From Mycobacterium sp. Aquia_216 (GTDB lineage Bacteria; Actinomycetota; Actinomycetes; Mycobacteriales; Mycobacteriaceae): a stretch of 64,000 nt of DNA. Of this stretch, positions 1-7,195 are shown one piece after another (position 1 is the first letter of the stretch; each line of letters starts with the position of its first letter). The translations under genes were made by a program, and so were the position numbers. The stretch spans positions 2,914,001 through 2,978,000 of the forward strand of contig NZ_CP113529.1 of the NCBI RefSeq assembly GCF_026723865.1, given 5' to 3'. A model generated the notes under the pieces. The model searched no databases, was not told the DNA's origin, and saw nothing but the letters and a program-made list of their open reading frames with translations.

Positions 1-32
1 CCTTTTTCAATCTAGCGGTAAGCGCTTAGCTT

Positions 33-54
33 CATGTCATACCGGCATGGCATG
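33..54. promoter_or_regulatory. Imperfect inverted repeat upstream of the SDR gene
   Basis: Arms CATGTCAT (33-40) and ATGGCATG (47-54) pair at 7 of 8 positions across a 6-base spacer, 26 bases before the start codon at 81. A separate perfect 10-base palindrome, TAAGCGCTTA, lies at 19-28. Either could be a repressor site. No regulator gene is visible on this side of the window, so the role is inferred from position and symmetry only. Confidence 0.25.
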
Positions 55-80
55 TCCACAGACTCCGCCTAAAGGAAAAG

Positions 81-827
81 ATGACTCAACAGGTTGTTCT
101 CATTACCGGCGCCCTCACCGGCATCGGCCGTGCGACCGCGGTGGCCTTTGCGAACAAAGGCGCCAGGGTCGTCGTGTCCGGCCGACACGACGACGAGGGC
201 CAGGCCCTTGTCGCGGAGCTGCGAGCGCTGGGCGCCGACGCGGAGTTCGTTCGTGCTGACGTCACGAAGGAGGACGACGTCCGCAACCTCGTCGACAAAG
301 CGGTCGGGAGATTCGGCCGTCTGGACGTTGCCGTGAACAATGCCGGTGTCGAGGGCGAGACGGGCGTCATCCAGGACACCACCGTGGAAAACTTCAGAGC
401 CGTTCACGACACGAACGTCCTCGGAGTCCTGCTGAGCATGAAGCACGAACTGCGTGCAATGGCCACTCAAGGCAGCGGCAGCATCGTCAACATCGCCTCG
501 ACCTACGGGCACAAGGCGGCCGCCGGTGCATCGATTTATGTCAGCAGCAAATTCGCGGTGGAAGGTCTCACGAAGACGGCCGCGCTAGAGCAGGGGAATT
601 CAGGCATTCGGGTAAACGCCGTCGGCCCAGGCCCGACGGACACCGTGATGCTCGACCGCTTCACCGGTTCAGCGGAAGGCAACGATGCGCTGATAGGGAC
701 GGTTCCGATGCGTCGTAGGGGAACCCCTCAGGAACTTGCCAACGCCATCGTGTTCATCTCGTCCCCAGAAGCGTCCTACATTTCCGGCACGGTGTTCGAA
801 GTGGACGGCGGCATGTCGGCGACGTGA
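81..827 (+). CDS. Short-chain dehydrogenase/reductase (SDR), classical type
   Basis: A 248-residue NAD(P)-dependent oxidoreductase of the classical SDR family; the substrate cannot be told from sequence. The cofactor motif TGALTGIG is at residues 9-16, the NNAG motif at 86-89, the catalytic Ser near 140, and the YxxxK pair at Tyr153/Lys157. The C-terminus ends in the usual VDGGM pattern. The length is typical, so the gene looks intact. AAAGGAA at 71-77 gives a good ribosome binding site for the ATG at 81. It is alone on this strand, with a decayed esterase gene running towards it. It is not part of the gene order I recall from M. tuberculosis here, which suggests accessory content. It could equally be annotated as a 3-oxoacyl-ACP-reductase-like or glucose-dehydrogenase-like SDR. 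Confidence 0.88.
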   Translation: MTQQVVLITGALTGIGRATAVAFANKGARVVVSGRHDDEGQALVAELRALGADAEFVRADVTKEDDVRNLVDKAVGRFGRLDVAVNNAGVEGETGVIQDTTVENFRAVHDTNVLGVLLSMKHELRAMATQGSGSIVNIASTYGHKAAAGASIYVSSKFAVEGLTKTAALEQGNSGIRVNAVGPGPTDTVMLDRFTGSAEGNDALIGTVPMRRRGTPQELANAIVFISSPEASYISGTVFEVDGGMSAT

Positions 828-862
828 TCAACCCGCCGACGCGCTGCGCGGCCGCACGTGGG

Positions 863-1441
863 TCAGGTTTGCGGCCGAGTCCCCAGGGTCTCGTGGAATA
901 GCGCGTTGCGCAGTGCGAGTTCTCTCGGATCGCTGACCAGGTGGAAACCCAGCCTGTTCATCACGTAGCCGTCACCGATGCCGGTGTCTGGATCGGCGAA
1001 CCCGAACGAGCCGCCCGCTCCCGGTGTCCCAAAGGCGTTGTCGGACGAGCCGAACATGCACAGCGCGATGGGTTTGTTGAATCCCAGCGAAAACGTCGTG
1101 TCAACGTGTAACACCTTGTCGCGCAACCCTTCTGTCGGTGGCCGCGCGGGCTTGTGCAGGGCGTCGAGGGTAGCGGCGGTCAACCCGAGCTATCCCCGCG
1201 GCGAACAGGAGTGACGGCGCCGCCAGGTCGAACGGGTTGAACAAGGCCAGCACAAACCGCGACGGCATGGTGTTGAGATGCAGCAGCAGTTGAGGAAAGG
1301 ACCAGGCATTCAGGCAATGCCTTTGGTGGTCGAGAACACGTTGACCAGGGTGTCCTGTTCGAAACCCACCTCGGCCATCGGCTCCGGCGGTACGCCTCGG
1401 ACGGTCGGCTCGGTGTTGTCGAACCCGTTGCGTCCGGATCG
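863..1441 (-). pseudogene. Remnant of a beta-lactamase-family (class C-like) serine hydrolase/esterase
   Basis: Three pieces of one family are left in consecutive order on the minus strand. The upstream piece, about 1310-1435, encodes an N-terminal segment ending in VNVFSTTKGIA, which holds the SxxK catalytic motif, and then stops at 1310. A middle piece (about 1185-1290) reads LNTMPSRFVLALFNPFDLAAPSLLF in another frame. The last piece (863-1183) encodes the C-terminal segment ending in DPRELALRNALF. Intact members are about 400 residues long, so the central part with the Tyr and His/Lys active-site motifs is deleted, and there is at least one frameshift near 1183. The 863-1183 frame has a TTG but no ribosome binding site or upstream domain, so I treat it as debris rather than a gene. 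The N-terminal boundary is approximate. Confidence 0.75.
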
Positions 1442-1496
1442 ATGCCGATCGGCGTCGCCGATCCGCAGACGCCTGCGGTCAGCCGGTTGGGGGACT

Positions 1497-1511
1497 AGAC
1501 AACACTTGTCT
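1497..1511. repeat. Perfect inverted repeat, possible terminator or operator
   Basis: AGACAA and TTGTCT flank a 3-base centre (CAC). The site lies 25 bases beyond the stop of the leftward hydrolase and upstream of the decayed esterase. The stem is only 6 bp and AT-rich, with no clear T-run, so terminator function is weakly supported. Confidence 0.25.
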
Positions 1512-1536
1512 TTCGTACGGGCGAGCGGGCGCGGCC

Positions 1537-2328
1537 TCAGAGCCCTTGCTGTCCCAGCCAGGATTTGATCCGTTCCGCAACATCCGCCCATCCGGGTTCG
1601 ATCATCAGCTCGTGTCCCATGCCGGGCATGAAGACGGGTTCTGTGTGATAGGCCTTGGCGGTCCGGCGCACGTCGTTCTGGTTGTATATCCAATCCTTTT
1701 CGCCACCGATGACAAGCACGGGTGTGCTGACTTTTTTTGTCCGCACCAGATTGCCGGCCACCATGTCGAAGAAGATCGCGCGATCGCTATCGGATTGAAG
1801 CCGCGCTGCGAAGGCGGCAGCGAGATCGTCGTCGGCCTTGTCGCCGAAAAAGAGTTCCCGGGCGCCCGCCGGTGAGGACCCGTACAAGTGAGCGGGCTTG
1901 CCGGTAAGCGAGAACTTGGTGCAGCGCCAGGGATGCCGGGCTATCGACCGAAGCAGTGAACGCATCTGCCCTCGCGGTGGTGCCGACCCCATGAGTACGG
2001 CGGCGGGCACCTCGCGGTCCTCGAGGTACTTTTGCACCAGGAATCCGCCCATCGAATGCCCAACCATCACCGGCGTTGCGGGAAGCTTGTCCGCCACGGA
2101 CGCCACGTCGCTCAGGTAGTGCGAAACCGACCAAATCCGTGACGGTTTGGCCGGCGCGCTCGCGCCGTGACCGCGCATGCTCAGCGCCACCGTGCGAAAT
2201 CCTTGTTCGGCAAAGAAATCGAGAAAGTTTATATCCCAGCACCACCCGGCCTGCCACGCGCCGTGCACGAAGAGTAGCGGAGCTGGATGCTGTTGGGTGA
2301 CTTCCCCTTTGTCGATTACTTCGAGCAT
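1537..2328 (-). CDS. Alpha/beta hydrolase fold protein
   Basis: A 263-residue single-domain serine hydrolase. The oxyanion segment FVHGAWQAGWCW lies at residues 20-31, the nucleophile elbow GHSMGG puts Ser at 92, Asp212 in GGEKDW is the probable acid, and His239 in GMGHE is the base. There is no signal peptide, so it is probably cytosolic. The reading frame is open further upstream, but GGAAGAGA at 2335-2342 is correctly spaced only for the ATG at 2328. The gene is divergent from a TetR regulator whose likely operators lie between them, so it is probably the regulated target and may act on the ligand that the regulator senses. The substrate is unknown; haloperoxidase-like esterase, lactonase or C-C hydrolase are all possible. 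Confidence 0.85.
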   Translation of the reverse strand: MLEVIDKGEVTQQHPAPLLFVHGAWQAGWCWDINFLDFFAEQGFRTVALSMRGHGASAPAKPSRIWSVSHYLSDVASVADKLPATPVMVGHSMGGFLVQKYLEDREVPAAVLMGSAPPRGQMRSLLRSIARHPWRCTKFSLTGKPAHLYGSSPAGARELFFGDKADDDLAAAFAARLQSDSDRAIFFDMVAGNLVRTKKVSTPVLVIGGEKDWIYNQNDVRRTAKAYHTEPVFMPGMGHELMIEPGWADVAERIKSWLGQQGL

Positions 2329-2499
2329 CAGAATTCTCTTCCGTGGGTAGGAGTGGACGGCCAACCCGGTGGGCCAAGTCGGCTCACCGCAATGCGGCAC
2401 CCCAGCGCACCTGCCGGCGTAGGTGGCTCGTGAGCAAGGGCGCTGATTCGTTTGAGATTTGGGAAACGACGGTGATGTCTGGCTTCGAGACGTCTATGC

Positions 2500-2544
2500 T
2501 GTATACATTGCTTACATTAGGGCGCAGTGTAAACAATGTCTACA
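2500..2544. promoter_or_regulatory. Paired operator between hydrolase and TetR gene
   Basis: Two 17-base boxes, TGTATACATTGCTTACA (2500-2516) and TGTAAACAATGTCTACA (2528-2544), are reverse complements of each other at 15 of 17 positions. Each box is itself a near-palindrome of the form TGTAnnCAnTGnnTACA. Their centres are 28 bases apart. This is the usual look of a TetR-family operator in two copies. The right box ends 22 bases before the TetR start at 2567, so autoregulation plus control of the divergent hydrolase is the natural reading. Binding by this particular regulator is inferred. Confidence 0.7.
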
Positions 2545-2566
2545 TTTGAGGTTTGTGATCTAGCTC

Positions 2567-3157
2567 ATGTCGAATTCTCGCTACCACCACGGGGACCTGG
2601 CGGCCGCTTGCGTGCATGCGGCGATGGAGCTACTCGAAGAAGATGGCGGCACCGCGGGTCTTTCCCTTCGTGCGGTGGCGCGCCGCGCTGGCGTATCTCC
2701 CGGAGCGCCCTATCGCCACTACGCGGATCGGGACGCCCTCATCTCTGCCGTCGCGGCCGTCGGGTACCGCGAGCTGGCCGGTTGCATGGCCGCCGCTAAT
2801 GCCGCCCCCACGACTCCGGACGACCTCGTGGCGATCGGAATAGCGTACGTCGAATTCGCCATCCGCCGTCCCGCGTTATTTCACACGATGTTCGGAGGGC
2901 CCTGCGACCGGGACAACCACGATCGACTTGCTGCTACGAGCGCCCTCAGGGAACTCGTGAGTGGCGGTGTCCGGGCAGCATTCCCCGACTCTGACGTCGA
3001 GGCGATGTCCAACGCGGTCTGGGGCCTCGTGCACGGCCTCGCATTCCTGCATCTTGACGGCAAATTCGATACCTCAGATCCTGTCGCGGTGACGGACCGG
3101 GTAGGTGCGGCGGTCCGTGCCATTCTCACTGCCTCCCATGACCGGTCCTGGACCTGA
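2567..3157 (+). CDS. TetR/AcrR family transcriptional regulator
   Basis: A 196-residue repressor. The N-terminal helix-turn-helix is clear: helices in residues 8-50, with the recognition segment VARRAGVSPGAPYRHYADRDAL. The C-terminal part contains the WG..HG pattern (WGLVHGLAFLHLDG) of the TetR C-terminal WHG family (PF13305 type), which forms the ligand pocket and dimer face. No strong ribosome binding site precedes the ATG; GAGG at 2548-2551 is about 15 bases upstream. The start is supported by the typical MSNSRYHHGDL beginning. The gene is divergent from the alpha/beta hydrolase across the double operator, and the ligand is unknown. The next gene, treZ, converges on it with only 17 bases between, so it is not part of the trehalose operon. 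Confidence 0.88.
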   Translation: MSNSRYHHGDLAAACVHAAMELLEEDGGTAGLSLRAVARRAGVSPGAPYRHYADRDALISAVAAVGYRELAGCMAAANAAPTTPDDLVAIGIAYVEFAIRRPALFHTMFGGPCDRDNHDRLAATSALRELVSGGVRAAFPDSDVEAMSNAVWGLVHGLAFLHLDGKFDTSDPVAVTDRVGAAVRAILTASHDRSWT

Positions 3158-3174
3158 GCGACGCCAGGCCGCGT

Positions 3175-4899
3175 TCACCCGTGGCGCAGGATCGCCACCG
3201 AATGGCCCTCCAGCACTGTGTCGTCACCGCTGGCAGTCGGGTCGCCCCAGGCGAGGACGACGTCGCCCGCGACCGGCACCGTCACGGATTCGGCGCCGAG
3301 GTTGCAGACGATGCGTAACTGTCCGCGGGACAGCATGATCCAGCGCAGTTCCTCGTCGTAGTCGATCGCGAGGTGCTCGAGCCAGGGGTCGGCCACGTCG
3401 GGGTCGTTGTGCCGCAAGGCGATCAGGTCGCGATAGAAACTGAGCAGTCGCGCGTGCTCCGCGGCGTCGACCTCGGCCCAATTCAGCTTGGAGCGCTGGA
3501 ATGTCTGGGGATCCTGCGGGTCGGGGATGTCGTCGGCATCCCAGCCGTGCCCGGCGAACTCGGCTTTACGGCCCTCCGCCGTGGCCCGGGCCAGCTCGGG
3601 TTCGGGATGCGAGCTGAAAAACTGAAACGGTGTCGATGCCCCCCACTCCTCACCCATGAAAAGCATTGCGGTGTAGGGAGACCCGAGAACCAGAGCGGCC
3701 TTGATCGCCAGCTGCCCGCCGGTCAGATTCTGCGACGGCCGGTCGCCGAGCGCACGGTTACCGACCTGGTCGTGTGTACAGGTGTAGGCGAGCAGCCGGC
3801 TGGCCGGGATGGCCTTGGTGTCCAGCGGTCGCCCGTGCCGGCGCCGGCGAAACGACGAATAGGTGCCGGCATGGAAGAAGCCGCGGCGCAGGGTATCCGC
3901 CAGTGTGGCCAGCGAACCGAAGTCGGCGTAATAGCCCTGCCGCTCGCCGGACACCGCCGTGTGGATGGCGTGATGGATATCGTCGTCCCATTGCGCGGTG
4001 ATCCCGTAGCCGTAGTGGCCGCGCGGGGTGATCAGCCGCGGGTCATTGAGATCGCTTTCGGCGACCAGTGCCAACGGACGACCCACTTGTTGTGACAGCC
4101 AATCGGTTTCGGTGGCCATCTCCTCGAGAATGTGCACGGCTGTGATATCCACCAGCGCATGTACCGCGTCCAGCCGCAGCCCGTCGGCGTGAAAGTCACG
4201 CATCCAGCGCAGCGCGCAGCCGATGATGTAACGGCGCACCTCGTCGGAGTCGGCGTCGGCGATGTTGACGCCCTCGCCCCACGGGTTACTCGCCGACGAC
4301 AGGTAGGGGCCGAACCGCGGCAGGTAGTTTCCCGACGGGCCGAAATGGTTGAACACCGCGTCGATCAACACGCCCAAACCCCTTGCGTGGCATGCGTCGA
4401 CGAACCGGACCAAGCCGTCGGGGCCGCCATAGGGTTCGTGCACGCTGTACCACAGCACGCCGTCGTATCCCCAGCCGTGGCTTCCGGCGAAGGAGTTGAT
4501 CGGCATCAGCTCGACGAAGTCGATCCCGAGATCGACCAGGTAGTCCAGCTTTTCGATCGCGGCGTCGAAGGTTCCCTCGCCGGTGAAGGTGCCAACGTGT
4601 AGCTCGTAGATCACCGCGCCTTCGACCGACCGGCCAGCCCACTCACTGTCGGTCCAGCTGGCGTTCGACGGATCCCACAATTGCGAACGGGCATGCACCC
4701 CATCGGGTTGACGGGGTGAGCGCGGATCGGGCAGCACGGTCGGGTCGTCGTCGAGCAGGTAGCCGTAGCGGGCGTCTCGGGCTGCGTCGACAACTCCGTG
4801 CCACCAGCCGTCTTGTCCGCGTGTCATCGCGTGCACCGCGCCGTCGACGTCGAGGCGGACCACGGCGGGTTTGGGTGCCCAGACCCGGAATTCAGCCAT
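3175..4899 (-). CDS. treZ: Malto-oligosyltrehalose trehalohydrolase TreZ
   Basis: Releases free trehalose from the malto-oligosyltrehalose made by TreY, the last step of the TreX-TreY-TreZ route. The 574 residues match the family length (about 580). An N-terminal carbohydrate-binding/E-set domain covers residues 1-90. The GH13 barrel follows, with INSFAGSHGWGYDG near 134-147, DAVFNH at 180-185, the nucleophile Asp244 in GLRLDAVHAL, the acid/base Glu281 in LVAESDLNDP, and the third Asp in CTHDQVGNRALGDR. The ATG at 4899 overlaps the 3' end of treY by 8 bases, so translation is probably coupled. The frame stays open far upstream, but only inside treY. Confidence 0.96.
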   Translation of the reverse strand: MAEFRVWAPKPAVVRLDVDGAVHAMTRGQDGWWHGVVDAARDARYGYLLDDDPTVLPDPRSPRQPDGVHARSQLWDPSNASWTDSEWAGRSVEGAVIYELHVGTFTGEGTFDAAIEKLDYLVDLGIDFVELMPINSFAGSHGWGYDGVLWYSVHEPYGGPDGLVRFVDACHARGLGVLIDAVFNHFGPSGNYLPRFGPYLSSASNPWGEGVNIADADSDEVRRYIIGCALRWMRDFHADGLRLDAVHALVDITAVHILEEMATETDWLSQQVGRPLALVAESDLNDPRLITPRGHYGYGITAQWDDDIHHAIHTAVSGERQGYYADFGSLATLADTLRRGFFHAGTYSSFRRRRHGRPLDTKAIPASRLLAYTCTHDQVGNRALGDRPSQNLTGGQLAIKAALVLGSPYTAMLFMGEEWGASTPFQFFSSHPEPELARATAEGRKAEFAGHGWDADDIPDPQDPQTFQRSKLNWAEVDAAEHARLLSFYRDLIALRHNDPDVADPWLEHLAIDYDEELRWIMLSRGQLRIVCNLGAESVTVPVAGDVVLAWGDPTASGDDTVLEGHSVAILRHG

Positions 4900-7192
4900 T
4901 GCTTCTCTCCAATAACACGACCGGGAGGTCGGCGAACAATTCGGCGGTCGATGTCGGCCCGTTCGCCATCGCCCCGGTGAGTGTGTCGGACCAGGAACCC
5001 TCGGGTAGCGGCAGCACGGTGTTGCCCCAACCTTTTTCGGCCAGCCGCACCGTCCAGCGGGTGACCGCCACCAGCACATCGTCGCCGCGCCGGAACGCCA
5101 CGACATGTTCACTGGCTTCACCGCTGGCCAGCACCGGAACGTAACCGCCGCGCAGAAAGGTGTCCGGACGCGAGCGCCGCAGCCGCAGCGCCGTGGTGAC
5201 GACACGGAGCTTCGGGTGTTGTAACTCGCCGAGAGCGGCGCTGCGCGCGGCATAGTCGACGGGCCGGCGGTTGTCCGGGTCGACCAAGCTGTCGTCCCAG
5301 AGCTCGGTGCCCTGGTAGATGTCGGGAATACCGGGGACGGTCAGCGCGAGCAGCTTCTGACCCAGCGCGTCGCTGGCGGCATGTGGGTTGAGTTGGGCGA
5401 CAAGCTCGGTCAGCTGACCGGCAACCGGGCCGTCCAGCACGGTGTCCAGCCAGCGATGGACCGCCTCCTCGAACGCGGTGTCGGGGTCGTTCCACGAGGT
5501 GTGCAATGCGGCTTCCCGGATGGCCTTCTCCGCATACCCGTGCAGCCGGTCGCGCAACGGGCCGGTGACCTCGCCGCCGAGCGGCCACACGCCGAAGATG
5601 TTCTGCCACAAGAACTGTCCGGTCACGGCATCGGGGGAGGGCGCCCTGCTTTCCCAGCGGGAGAGGAACTCCGTCCACAGGGAGGGCACCTGGGACAGCA
5701 CGCCGATCCGGGCGCGCACGTCCTCGCCGCGTTTGGTGTCGTGGGTGGACAGCGTGCTCATCGCCTGCGGCCACAGCCGCGCGCGGGTGGCGGCGCTGTG
5801 GTGAAACTCCGCGGCGCCGACGCCGAACCGGTGCGGTTCGCCGCCCACCTCGTTGAGTGAAACCAGCCGGGCGTCGCGGTAGAACAGACAGTCTTCAACG
5901 GCCTTGGCGGTCACCGCACCACACAGTTGTTGTAGGCGTGCGGCGGGCTCGCCGCCGTGCGCCAGCGCCGCGGCGAGCACTTGCAGCGCCGGGCCGAATT
6001 CGGGTCGTGCGACCTCGGTTTCGGCGAGCGCGCTGGGCAGGATCGCGGCCAGTCCGTGATAGTCGGTGCGGTAGACGTCGATGTGGCTGAGCAGTGCGGC
6101 CACCGCCTCGGGCAGCAGCGGATCGTCGGCACCGGCGGTCGCCGCGATGGTCCGTCGCAGCCTGGCCAGCTCGCTGGCGAGGGTGTCGGTGGCCACCTGA
6201 ACCTTGAGGTCCGCCAACAGCTGTGGGATGCCGCGGTAGTCCACACCCGCCGACTCGACGAGTTCGGTCAGCGCCGGGGCTCCGGCCGGGTCGACGAATA
6301 CTCCGCCCAGTTCCCGCAATACCTCGTAGCCGGTGGTGCCCTCAATCGGCAACGTCGGCTCCAGCGCCTCGTCGACGGCCAGGATCTTCTCGATGACTAT
6401 CCACGCGGTGGGGCCGAGCAACTCGCGCAGCCAGGCCAAATACCCGCTGGGGTCGGACAATCCGTCGGGGTGGTCGATGCGCACCCCGTCGACAAGTCCT
6501 TCGCGGAACCAGCGGGCGATCTCCGCGTGGTTGGCGTCGAACACCGCGCGATCCTCCTGACGCAGCCCGGCCAGCGAGGTGATCGAGAAAAAGCGGCGGT
6601 AGCCGACGACTCCGCTGCGCCAGCCCACCAACCGGTAGTGCTGGCGTTCGTGCACCTCCGGGCCGCTGCCATCGCCGGTGCCGGGAGCGATCGGTAGCGC
6701 CAGATCGCCCAGCCGTAGCAGGTCGCCGTGCACTTCGAGGTCGGCGACGTCATCGTCGGAGCCCAGCACCGGCAGCACGATCCGGCCCTGCCGGTCGAGA
6801 TCCCAGTCGATATCGAAATACGTTGCGTAGGTCGATGATCGACCGTGCCGCAACACGTCCCACCACCACGGATTCTGCTGAGGCGCATCGACCCCGACGT
6901 GGTTGGGCACGATGTCGACGATCAGCCCCATGCCGCGTCCCCGGGCCGCCGCCGACAGCCGCGCCAGACCTTCGGCGCCACCAAGTTCCGGCGACACCGT
7001 CGTCGGGTCGGTGACGTCGTATCCGTGGGTCGAGCCGCTGACCGCGGTCAGGATCGGCGACAGGTACAGATGTGACACCCCGAGCTCATCGAGATAGTCC
7101 AGCAGATTTTCGGCGTCGGCGAAGGTGAAGGCACTGCCGCTGGCTGGTCCACGCAACTGTAATCGGTAGGTGGACAGCACCGGAAAACCCAT
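4892..7192 (-). CDS. treY: Malto-oligosyltrehalose synthase TreY
   Basis: A GH13 family intramolecular transglucosylase that turns the reducing-end alpha-1,4 bond of a malto-oligosaccharide into alpha,alpha-1,1, giving a trehalosyl end. Its 766 residues are full length. STHGYDVTDPT at 54-63 and DIVPNHVG at 93-100 are typical of the family. The nucleophile is Asp240 in GVRIDHPDGL, the acid/base is Glu268 in IVIEKIL, and the third acid lies in TLSTHDTKRGEDVRARI. It starts 3 bases after the treX stop and overlaps treZ, forming a tight three-gene operon in catalytic order (debranch, isomerise, hydrolyse). Confidence 0.96.
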   Translation of the reverse strand: MGFPVLSTYRLQLRGPASGSAFTFADAENLLDYLDELGVSHLYLSPILTAVSGSTHGYDVTDPTTVSPELGGAEGLARLSAAARGRGMGLIVDIVPNHVGVDAPQQNPWWWDVLRHGRSSTYATYFDIDWDLDRQGRIVLPVLGSDDDVADLEVHGDLLRLGDLALPIAPGTGDGSGPEVHERQHYRLVGWRSGVVGYRRFFSITSLAGLRQEDRAVFDANHAEIARWFREGLVDGVRIDHPDGLSDPSGYLAWLRELLGPTAWIVIEKILAVDEALEPTLPIEGTTGYEVLRELGGVFVDPAGAPALTELVESAGVDYRGIPQLLADLKVQVATDTLASELARLRRTIAATAGADDPLLPEAVAALLSHIDVYRTDYHGLAAILPSALAETEVARPEFGPALQVLAAALAHGGEPAARLQQLCGAVTAKAVEDCLFYRDARLVSLNEVGGEPHRFGVGAAEFHHSAATRARLWPQAMSTLSTHDTKRGEDVRARIGVLSQVPSLWTEFLSRWESRAPSPDAVTGQFLWQNIFGVWPLGGEVTGPLRDRLHGYAEKAIREAALHTSWNDPDTAFEEAVHRWLDTVLDGPVAGQLTELVAQLNPHAASDALGQKLLALTVPGIPDIYQGTELWDDSLVDPDNRRPVDYAARSAALGELQHPKLRVVTTALRLRRSRPDTFLRGGYVPVLASGEASEHVVAFRRGDDVLVAVTRWTVRLAEKGWGNTVLPLPEGSWSDTLTGAMANGPTSTAELFADLPVVLLERSNG

Positions 7193-7195
7193 AGG

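Noticed and set aside
863..1183. Stand-alone 106-residue gene
   Set aside because: It is the C-terminal fragment of a broken beta-lactamase-family gene with a stop two codons upstream of its TTG.
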